From assembly GCA_001626655.1 (NCBI GenBank), contig LUOC01000059.1:1-5948 (forward strand): a DNA stretch of 5,948 nt, given 5' to 3'. The notes under the pieces were generated by a model, which worked only from the letters and a program-made list of their open reading frames with translations, had not been told where the DNA came from and made no database searches. Origin of the DNA: Fidelibacterota bacterium REDSEA-S14_B6. GTDB taxonomy: Bacteria; Fidelibacterota; Marinisomatia; Marinisomatales; S15-B10. Of this stretch, positions 1-5,537 are shown piece after piece. Made by a program: the position numbers and the translations under genes. Each line of letters starts with the position of its first letter. The first letter of the stretch is position 1.

Positions 1-137
1 GGGGGGGGAGTAAGCGAACTTCACAGAGAACAAGAGGGCTCTATTCTTTTATCAGTCGCTCTGTTCATGACAATCGTATTCTACACGTATTTCGGCCAAT
101 ATATCAGAAATGAACGTGGGTTATGTCAATTATTCAG

Positions 138-165
138 TTGTCTTATGACGGTATTTTGATAGTAT
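138..165 (+). promoter_or_regulatory. Possible sigma70-type promoter of hsp20
   Basis: A TTGTCT hexamer (138-143) and a TAGTAT hexamer (160-165) are separated by 16 bases. A TG dinucleotide one base before the -10 box gives an extended -10 arrangement. Transcription would start near 172 and give a leader of about 90 bases before hsp20. No CIRCE inverted repeat and no convincing sigma32 promoter (CTTGAA with CCCCAT) is visible in bases 1-258, so the usual heat-shock controls of Hsp20 genes are not apparent. This is a pattern match in AT-rich DNA and could be chance. Confidence 0.3.
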
Positions 166-196
166 GCGCATATTTGTCAGAAATGTTCAGCAGGCA

Positions 197-236
197 CGCC
201 CCTTGCCCTGAAAGGGGTGAACCGAGTTGGTTCAAC
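197..236 (+). promoter_or_regulatory. Hairpin-forming hsp20 5' leader
   Basis: Two adjacent inverted repeats lie in the leader. Bases 197-204 pair with 212-219: eight pairs including one G-U, with a 7-base loop and a CCCCTT/AAGGGG core. Bases 219-223 (GAACC) pair with 229-233 (GGTTC) around a 5-base loop, and GTTG/CAAC at 226-236 is an alternative pairing. TGGTT at 228-232 can also pair with GACCA at 261-265, which would enclose the ribosome binding site and the second ATG in one loop. Hsp20 genes are often controlled by RNA thermometers in the leader, so this could be one. No canonical ROSE or fourU element is recognisable. Confidence 0.3.
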
Positions 237-250
237 GAACAGTTAGAATG

Positions 251-257
251 AAAGGAG
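251..257 (+). promoter_or_regulatory. Ribosome binding site that selects the hsp20 start
   Basis: AAAGGAG is a strong Shine-Dalgarno match. Two in-frame ATG codons follow, at 259 and 265. The first is one base after the site, too close for initiation; the second is seven bases away, which is ideal. The site therefore argues for translation from 265. Confidence 0.75.
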
Positions 258-264
258 AATGACC

Positions 265-738
265 ATGTCATTAATCAAATGGACACCCATCAACAGGTCT
301 TCGACGGCGCTTTCGCCGTTTGTCGGCGGTTCGATGCTCACCGATTTCGATCGGCTCATCGATTCCTTCTTTGGCCGCGGTTTCGATCTTGGCCCCGCCT
401 CCAGCGCCAGTTGGCTCCCGGCCTTCGACGTCATCGAGAAAGAGAAGGCGTACGAAGTTCGCGTGGAGGCGCCGGGAATGGAAAAAGGCGACTTTGGCAT
501 AACCGTCAAGGACGGCGTTCTCACCATCACCGGTGAGAAGCGGGCCGACAACAGCGATGACCGGAACGGCTATGCCTACCGCGAGTCCCGCCACGGCAAG
601 TTCGCGCGGTCCTTCCGGCTGCCGGAAGAGGTGAACGAGAAGAAGGTGAGCGCCGGTTATAAGAACGGTGTGCTTGCCATCTCCATTCCCCGGTCCAAGC
701 CTGTTGAGGTGAAAGAGGTAGAAGTAGAGATTAAATAA
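265..738 (+). CDS. Small heat shock protein, Hsp20/alpha-crystallin family
   Basis: This is an ATP-independent cytoplasmic chaperone that binds unfolding proteins and holds them in a refoldable state, normally as a large oligomer. From the ATG at 265 the protein has 157 residues, typical for bacterial class A Hsp20. Residues 1-48 are the variable N-terminal arm. The alpha-crystallin domain runs from about 49 to 143, starting at WLPAFDVIEKEKAYEVRVEAPG and including GVLTITGEKR (84-93), the RESRHGKFARSFRLPEEV stretch (106-123) and the signature KNGVLAISIPR (133-143). The tail ends in alternating V/I residues (VEVEI, 152-156), equivalent to the I-x-I motif that links subunits. An in-frame ATG at 259 would add two residues but lies too near the Shine-Dalgarno site. 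The gene stands alone on the plus strand and ends 20 bases before a strong terminator. Family assignment is secure; the partner substrates are unknown. Confidence 0.95.
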   Translation: MSLIKWTPINRSSTALSPFVGGSMLTDFDRLIDSFFGRGFDLGPASSASWLPAFDVIEKEKAYEVRVEAPGMEKGDFGITVKDGVLTITGEKRADNSDDRNGYAYRESRHGKFARSFRLPEEVNEKKVSAGYKNGVLAISIPRSKPVEVKEVEVEIK

Positions 739-757
739 GGCCTCTCTACCGAGAACG

Positions 758-785
758 AAAAAGGGGGCAGCTGCCCCCTTTTTTT
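758..785. terminator. Symmetric bidirectional rho-independent terminator
   Basis: Five A, five G, CAGCTG, five C and seven T form a perfect 26-base palindrome (758-783). The RNA from either strand folds into a six-pair GC stem (GGGGGC/GCCCCC) with an AGCT loop, flanked by A and U runs. On the plus strand it follows hsp20 by 20 bases and ends in seven T. On the minus strand it follows the acyl-CoA ligase, whose TAA stop (786-784) lies partly inside the T-tract. It should stop both converging transcripts. Confidence 0.93.
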
Positions 786-2565
786 ATTCTCTGTACATCG
801 CCTCGATTTCGGCGGACCAGTTCTCCCTGATCTGCTTCCGGCGAATCTTCAGCGTCGGCGTCAGCTCACCGTCATCAATGGTGAAGTCCCTCGGCAGGAT
901 GGTAAACTTTTTCACCTGCTCCGGACTGGAGAACTTGCTGTTCAGGGCATCCACCTGTGCCTGCACTTCGGCCCGAACTTCATCGCTCCCTGTGAAGTCA
1001 TCCAAGGTGTGGCCGAGCTCCTTCAGTTTCGCAATCTGCGCAAAGGGATCTTTCGGCACTTCAGTCGCTTCCACGCCAAGTTTGTCCCGAATGATGGCGC
1101 CGGCGTCCAGCGTAAGCAGGGCGCTGCAGAACTTCCGCCCGTCCCCCACAAGATAGCATTGCGATACGATCGGTATGGACTTCATAGTCTCTTCGATAAC
1201 GAGGGGTGCAATGTTCTTTCCGCCGGAGGTGACGTAAATCTCTTTCTTCCGGCCGGTGATTTTTACGAAGCCGTCGGCGTCGATCTCCCCCACGTCGCCG
1301 GTGTGGAGCCAGCCGTCCACAATGGTCTCAGCGGTTGCTTCCGGATTCTTGTAGTATCCCTTCATCACATGGCGGCCGCGCATCAGAAGTTCCCCATCTT
1401 GGGCCACTTTCATCTCCGTCTCGGGAAAGGGGGTCCCCACAGTGCCGATCCGGTTCATGCCTCCGTAGTTGATGGTCGCCCCGGCTGTGTCTTCCGTCAT
1501 GCCGTACCCTTCGAAAATGGGGATTCCCAGAGACTGGAACAGTGTAAGAATGTCGGGATTAATCGGCGCTGCGCCGGTAATGGCGAAGCGGCATCTCCCC
1601 ATACCTATCGCCTTCCTTAACTTCCCTTTGAGTAGTCCTGAGAGGCCGGGAACCTTCAGCAGAACCTTTAGTATCGCCTTGGTGTCCAGTGTTGCCTTTA
1701 CGTTCGAATAGACTTTCTCGTAGATTCTCGGCACGCCGATAAACAGGTGCGGTTGGATCTCTTTGGCGAAATCGACGACATTGAGGGGGTTGTTCACCAC
1801 ATACATGTGGAGGGCGTTCTTCACCCAGTAGTGGTTATCCACCAACTGGCCAAATACGTGAGCCAGCGGCAGCCACGAAACGTACTTCTCCCCCTGCTTG
1901 AACTCCATGATCGTGTCCGTCGCCTCCAGCTCAAAAAACCAGTTGTCGTGGGTCAGCTCCACCCCTTTCGGATTTCCTGTGGTCCCGGAAGTGTAAATAA
2001 GTGACGCTGTATCGTTCATATTGATAGCGTCGGCCTTCTGCGTCACCCTCGATTCTTCGACAGAATCTCCTTTCGACATAAAGTCGTCCCAGCTCACCAT
2101 TTTTGGATTATCCAGCATGTCTACGCCGTTCATGATTACTGCCGACTCAACTTTCTCTAATCTGTCCAGCACTTTCTGGATGCGGTGGTTCGGCATCTTG
2201 TCGGTCTCATTGTTGTCCATGGGATTGTTGCCGACGAAGACAATCTTTGAGTCTGAGTTGCCGACGACCCATTCTACCTCCTCCGGGGAGCAGGTGTGAT
2301 AAACTCCCACCGCCGCGCCGCCCACCATCTGCGCCGCCGCATAACAGCCGTACCACTCTTTCCTGTTATAGCTGTAGATGCTCAACTTATCGCCAGCCTC
2401 AAAACCGTGGGCGATAAGCGATCTTGCAATCTGGATCACAAAGGATGTGAACTCACTCCACGTGTCGGTCTTCCAGCCGCCGAAATGGGGCGACGAGAGC
2501 GCCGGCTCATCGGGATAGTTCTTCGCGTTTCTCAGAAGTCGCTGGGGGGTAGTTTCAGCTGACAT
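784..2565 (-). CDS. Long-chain fatty-acid--CoA ligase (AMP-forming, FAA1/COG1022 type)
   Basis: The enzyme activates free fatty acids with ATP and coenzyme A, through an acyl-adenylate, to acyl-CoA for beta-oxidation or lipid synthesis. It is 593 residues, the normal length for bacterial COG1022 ligases. Adenylate-forming motifs appear in order: the P-loop YTSGTTGNPKG (191-201), VPRIYEKVY (278-286) typical of long-chain ligases, FEGYGMTE (351-358), GWLHTGD (418-424), the hinge GRKKEIYVTSGGKNIAP (438-454), and a C-terminal LTPTLKIRRK (568-577) whose Lys573 sits at the catalytic lysine position. All core motifs are intact, so the enzyme should be active. It is probably peripheral to the inner membrane. 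The start is an ATG with AAAGGAG eight bases upstream (2574-2580). It is the last gene of the minus-strand run, 108 bases after the membrane protein gene, so it may share that transcript or have its own promoter. Chain-length preference cannot be read from the sequence. Confidence 0.95.
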   Translation of the reverse strand: MSAETTPQRLLRNAKNYPDEPALSSPHFGGWKTDTWSEFTSFVIQIARSLIAHGFEAGDKLSIYSYNRKEWYGCYAAAQMVGGAAVGVYHTCSPEEVEWVVGNSDSKIVFVGNNPMDNNETDKMPNHRIQKVLDRLEKVESAVIMNGVDMLDNPKMVSWDDFMSKGDSVEESRVTQKADAINMNDTASLIYTSGTTGNPKGVELTHDNWFFELEATDTIMEFKQGEKYVSWLPLAHVFGQLVDNHYWVKNALHMYVVNNPLNVVDFAKEIQPHLFIGVPRIYEKVYSNVKATLDTKAILKVLLKVPGLSGLLKGKLRKAIGMGRCRFAITGAAPINPDILTLFQSLGIPIFEGYGMTEDTAGATINYGGMNRIGTVGTPFPETEMKVAQDGELLMRGRHVMKGYYKNPEATAETIVDGWLHTGDVGEIDADGFVKITGRKKEIYVTSGGKNIAPLVIEETMKSIPIVSQCYLVGDGRKFCSALLTLDAGAIIRDKLGVEATEVPKDPFAQIAKLKELGHTLDDFTGSDEVRAEVQAQVDALNSKFSSPEQVKKFTILPRDFTIDDGELTPTLKIRRKQIRENWSAEIEAMYRE

Positions 2566-2587
2566 TTATCTCTCTCCTTTTGTAAAT

Positions 2588-2665
2588 CCTGTTTCGGGAT
2601 GAACCTCCGGAGTCTGTCCCCAAAATAGCGTTTTTCCAAGAACTAACAGGAAGAGGGGAAACAGG
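2588..2665 (-). repeat. Inverted repeat in the leader of the acyl-CoA ligase gene
   Basis: CCTGTTTC (2588-2595) and GAAACAGG (2658-2665) are exact 8-base inverted copies separated by 62 bases, within the 108-base gap upstream of the ligase. A third partial copy, AACAGG (2645-2650), repeats directly 15 bases from the last six bases of the right arm. Pairing would fold most of the leader into a loop just upstream of the ribosome binding site. There is no recognisable riboswitch core and no clear promoter hexamer pair. An operator half-site pair is an alternative reading, and chance is not excluded. Confidence 0.25.
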
Positions 2666-2673
2666 CCTTTTTT

Positions 2674-3921
2674 CTATTTGAAACCGAAAACAAGCGGCAA
2701 GACGAACAGCACAATCGCCGCCCAGGCGCTGTAGACGGGGAGGTATTTCCCTATAACGGCGTCGATGGTGGGGAAGCCGTCCCGGCGCCTCACCGAGGTA
2801 AGGTAGCTCCTGAATATATGCACAAGGTGGATGAGAATAGTGATGTTCGCCCCAAGCACAACAACGCGGTTCGGTGTGAACCCGAAGGAAACGAGCCGAA
2901 AGAGAATGGCCGACAGCGCTACGCTGTTAATCATCAATGTTACGGCTACCAGCGCCACGTTCACATAGTCCAGCCACCCCACCGCCGGCTCTTTCCGCCC
3001 CACCAGTGAAAAGACGGTGATGCCTAGTACCAGAAGTAGCAAGCCGTTGAAGACAATCAGAAAGTCCCGGTCAATGAACGGATTTTGTGTCTGGACCAAG
3101 GCGGCGATGAGATAGGCCGTCACCATCACGAGAAAGAGGGGAGAGAACACCCGGGCCAGCGCCGGCGCAATGGTGGATTTTCGGCCCAACACATTGTCAA
3201 AAAGATAGGTGGCCCCCACGGGCACCGCCGCTGCGCAGGCAAGCCCAATGTTTTCCATAAACCACTCCTCTATTTCCATCCCGATGAGCGAAAAGAGCAT
3301 TATGGTGAGACCGCTCAGCACGAGTCCTCCCAGTCCCACCACAACTGTGAGAACCACAAGTTCGCCGAGGTAGCTGACAAACCGAGTCCTCTCTCCTGTG
3401 ATCTGTTTCGACTCTCCCAGAAAGGCCGCCCCCAGCATAAGTGCAAACATCGCCGGCACGTGAATCAGCGCCATGGCCGCCGAATCTGACGTTTCAGGAT
3501 CTGGCAAGAAAATCGCATAGACGGCTGTCAGCACGGCCACTCCGGCTGTCATCTGTGCTAATCGCTGTTCTCGGTTCCGCAACAGGAAATACGAGATGGG
3601 GCCCAAGATTATAATGAGCGGGCCTAAGCGAGGGTAGAACCACTCCCCGTCCAGCCAGTTCGACGGCAGCCGGAACAGCAGGCCCACCGCCACAGCAATT
3701 GCGATGGCGATCCAGAGTGTGTCGCCCTTTTCCTTTTTTGGGGCAGTCTCCTCCCCCCTTTTAAGGCGTGCGGTCCACGCCCGCAACACCAGCGAATCAG
3801 GAGCCTTGGTTGACGCTTCTTTCAGCGAAACACGGAATCCGGTGGGATCGTTCTGATACATCTCCTCAAGTCGTTCAGGGTTTTCGACCTGTTCAAGCAG
3901 TTGAGCTGAAGTGGTGCTCAT
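2674..3921 (-). CDS. Multi-pass membrane protein, DUF4153-like
   Basis: This is a 415-residue integral membrane protein of unknown function. The first 65 residues are hydrophilic, ending in the charged stretch 52-66 (RLKRGEE then PKKEKGD). About ten or eleven hydrophobic segments follow, near 68-84, 98-115, 122-139, 148-168, 183-213 (long, perhaps two), 223-241, 258-277, 287-306, 318-345, 352-372 and 394-413. The stretch FGFTPNRVVVLGANITILIH (346-365) resembles the conserved region of DUF4153 proteins as I remember it; that link is a recollection and was not searched. No transporter signature, nucleotide-binding motif or catalytic residue set is recognised. The ATG at 3921 has no clear Shine-Dalgarno sequence and lies 20 bases after the stop of the hydrolase gene, which suggests translational coupling. 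The real start could differ slightly, but no better one is seen. The TAG stop at 2674-2676 is not followed by a terminator, so transcription may continue into the ligase gene. Confidence 0.85.
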   Translation of the reverse strand: MSTTSAQLLEQVENPERLEEMYQNDPTGFRVSLKEASTKAPDSLVLRAWTARLKRGEETAPKKEKGDTLWIAIAIAVAVGLLFRLPSNWLDGEWFYPRLGPLIIILGPISYFLLRNREQRLAQMTAGVAVLTAVYAIFLPDPETSDSAAMALIHVPAMFALMLGAAFLGESKQITGERTRFVSYLGELVVLTVVVGLGGLVLSGLTIMLFSLIGMEIEEWFMENIGLACAAAVPVGATYLFDNVLGRKSTIAPALARVFSPLFLVMVTAYLIAALVQTQNPFIDRDFLIVFNGLLLLVLGITVFSLVGRKEPAVGWLDYVNVALVAVTLMINSVALSAILFRLVSFGFTPNRVVVLGANITILIHLVHIFRSYLTSVRRRDGFPTIDAVIGKYLPVYSAWAAIVLFVLPLVFGFK

Positions 3922-3941
3922 GGTAAAATCATATCAATTTT

Positions 3942-5081
3942 TCAGTCGGTGACAGCTTGAAGAATATACGAGAGAAACCTGTCGCTGTTCCATTCCTCTG
4001 GTCCTGTTGTGTAGTGATAGTTGTTCCCCGTCCTCACCCTTCTGTCTCCAACTCTTGTATAGAGGCTGTTCCTCACTACCACAAGGTCCAGTTCGGGATA
4101 GACCCAGATGTTGTTAATGTGGTAACCGAACGCTGCAATCGCTCCCCACTCAGCGAATATCCACCACTGGAGGGCATAATAGGTGTTCCCTTCCGGTACC
4201 GTCGTCGACTCTTTCACCCACGATTTTGAAACCACCTGTTCGTTCTCCCACTTTCCGTCCCGGGCAAACAGGAGACCGAACCGTGCAAAGTCCCGGGTGG
4301 TGGCGTCAACGCAGCAGTATGTGAGGGCGTTCCCTGCCGTGTCTGTCCACCACTTCGCCGTCATGCCGATCTTTGAGAAAAGATGTCTCTCAGCGTACTC
4401 ACCGACACTCACTCCTGTCGCCTCTTCCAGAATACCGGCAAAGAGCATGGAATCTTCGTTTCGATAGACCCACTTGGTCCTGGGCGGCTCGCCGATCTGG
4501 CGGTCGAGGCTCAGGGCGAGCTGATCTCCTCCAGCAGCGTAGATGCTGATGGAGTCTCTCCCCTCCTCCTTCACAAGGCCCGAGCGCATCTCCAGCAGCG
4601 CGCGGATGGTGACGCTGTCCCGACCTGTCTCTTGCCACTGTGGGAGGTAGTTGGCCGCAGGCTCGTCAATGGATGAAATGGCTTGCTGATCAACGGCAAT
4701 TCCGATCAGTGCGCTTGCAATGGACTTTCCTGTAGACCAGCTCGTGGCGAGGCTCGCTTCGCTTATTCCCGGCGCATAGCGCTCCCCCACAATTACGCCA
4801 TGACGCACAATAACAACCCCCTGTGTGTTCTTCCGCTGCGAGAAAGCGTAATCTAAGGCACTGTTGATCTCTGTTTTTCGCATTCCAGCCTTGGAGGGGG
4901 CGTACGTTTTCCAGTCATCGGTTGGGTAGGTTTCTGTTGAGGGGGGCGGCTGACTGTCGGGCCCACTACACGCCCAGAAACATAAGAGAGCAAACAAGAG
5001 GCGCCGGAGAAACGGGCGTCCTGTTTTTCCATGAAAAGGTTTAAGGTTGGAGGAAACCGGGAAGTCCCTTTCCCCGCTCAC
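3942..5081 (-). CDS. Probable lipoprotein serine hydrolase, beta-lactamase/EstB/NylB fold
   Basis: This 379-residue protein belongs to the serine beta-lactamase-like superfamily (COG1680, PF00144), which includes esterases, peptidases and amide hydrolases such as 6-aminohexanoate-dimer hydrolase. The nucleophile motif S-x-x-K is STGK at 116-119, and the second motif Y-x-N is YRN at 206-208. The third motif, usually K-T-G or H-x-G, falls near FGYHINNIWVYP (318-329) and lacks the usual glycine. Residues 22-38 look like a lipoprotein signal: arginines at 22, 26 and 27, a short hydrophobic run, then FWAC with Cys38, followed by a Pro/Ser-rich linker. The lipobox is imperfect, and some 20 polar residues precede the signal. 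The start is GTG (5079-5081), six bases after the stop of the universal stress protein gene, with a weak AAAGAG nine bases upstream; no better start is visible. It probably acts in the periplasm or at the outer membrane. The substrate is unknown. True beta-lactamase activity is unlikely given the NylB-like layout. Confidence 0.88.
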   Translation of the reverse strand: MSGERDFPVSSNLKPFHGKTGRPFLRRLLFALLCFWACSGPDSQPPPSTETYPTDDWKTYAPSKAGMRKTEINSALDYAFSQRKNTQGVVIVRHGVIVGERYAPGISEASLATSWSTGKSIASALIGIAVDQQAISSIDEPAANYLPQWQETGRDSVTIRALLEMRSGLVKEEGRDSISIYAAGGDQLALSLDRQIGEPPRTKWVYRNEDSMLFAGILEEATGVSVGEYAERHLFSKIGMTAKWWTDTAGNALTYCCVDATTRDFARFGLLFARDGKWENEQVVSKSWVKESTTVPEGNTYYALQWWIFAEWGAIAAFGYHINNIWVYPELDLVVVRNSLYTRVGDRRVRTGNNYHYTTGPEEWNSDRFLSYILQAVTD

Positions 5082-5087
5082 GGCACT

Positions 5088-5507
5088 TTACTCTTTCGGA
5101 ACTACGAGCACCGGGCACTGGGCGTGGTTCACAATCCCCTCATCGATGGAGTCCATTAAGCGTGACTTGAAAGTACTCATTTTTCTATGTCCAAGGACAA
5201 GGAGGTCAACCTCCGCTGTCTGTTCCGCCAACATTTGTGAGATATTATCGCTTTCCAATATCCGCACCTCGACCGATTCCGCTTCCTCTTCAAGTCCGCT
5301 CGCCTTGAAGCGCTCACGGATGTCTTCCTCTTCCAGCCGCGGTCCGGGGCTGTCCATCATCATGGACATCTCGCCCGCATGAGGATCATTTACATGAACG
5401 GCCAAAAGGTGGGCTCCGCTCGCCCTGGCTATTTTTACCGCCTCTCTGATCACATCTCCCTCATCTCCTCGCCCTGCAAGGGCGACCATGATTCTTGTGT
5501 AATTCAC
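5088..5507 (-). CDS. Universal stress protein, UspA family
   Basis: A single-domain cytoplasmic protein of 139 residues, the usual length for the family (PF00582), which is linked to stress survival and often forms dimers. The Rossmann-like pattern is clear: first strand YTRIMVALAG (3-12), strand AHLLAVHVND (32-41), VDLLVLGHRK (100-109) and the terminal strand CPVLVVPKE (131-139). The ATP-binding motif G-x2-G-x9-G-(S/T) reads Gly106-x2-Lys109-x9-Asp119-Ser120. Two of its three glycines are replaced, so ATP binding is doubtful and a non-nucleotide-binding UspA-like subtype is likely. The start is GTG (5505-5507), supported by AAAGGA eight bases upstream. It lies 30 bases after the DUF4249-like gene and six bases before the hydrolase, inside a tight minus-strand run. 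Confidence 0.92.
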   Translation of the reverse strand: MNYTRIMVALAGRGDEGDVIREAVKIARASGAHLLAVHVNDPHAGEMSMMMDSPGPRLEEEDIRERFKASGLEEEAESVEVRILESDNISQMLAEQTAEVDLLVLGHRKMSTFKSRLMDSIDEGIVNHAQCPVLVVPKE

Positions 5508-5511
5508 ACGC

Positions 5512-5518
5512 TTGATCC
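5512..5518 (-). promoter_or_regulatory. Ribosome binding site supporting the GTG start of the universal stress protein
   Basis: On the minus strand AAAGGA, within GGAAAGGATC, lies about eight bases before the GTG at 5507. It supports the GTG start over the next in-frame ATG (residue 7), which would remove most of the first beta strand. Confidence 0.65.
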
Positions 5519-5537
5519 TTTCCGCTTATCGTCGACG

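Noticed and set aside
1..258. CIRCE element or sigma32 promoter upstream of hsp20
   Set aside because: I looked for TTAGCACTC/GAGTGCTAA and CTTGAA with CCCCAT and found neither in a workable arrangement.
271..594. Two open frames on the minus strand over hsp20 (243-551 and 271-594)
   Set aside because: Both are antisense to a certain Hsp20 gene, and their translations look like low-complexity shadow protein.
1009..1620. 203-codon open frame on the plus strand opposite the acyl-CoA ligase
   Set aside because: It lies wholly antisense to a gene with all family motifs, its protein shows no recognisable domain, and it has no suitable ribosome binding site. It is a frame shadow.
2605..2612. CTCCGGAG palindrome before the ligase gene
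   Set aside because: An 8-base palindrome with no loop and no U-run is not a terminator and is too short to call an operator.
3085..3489. 134-codon plus-strand frame over the membrane protein gene
   Set aside because: Its histidine- and arginine-rich translation is what results from reading hydrophobic codons in reverse. There is no start signal.
4399..4638. 79-codon minus-strand frame overlapping the serine hydrolase in another frame
   Set aside because: It overlaps the region around the YRN motif of the real protein, is arginine-rich, and has no domain.
5471..5483. GCCCT-GCA-AGGGC hairpin near the start of the universal stress protein gene
   Set aside because: It is a short five-pair stem in codons for the conserved first strand region, with no T-tract; coding constraint or chance explains it.
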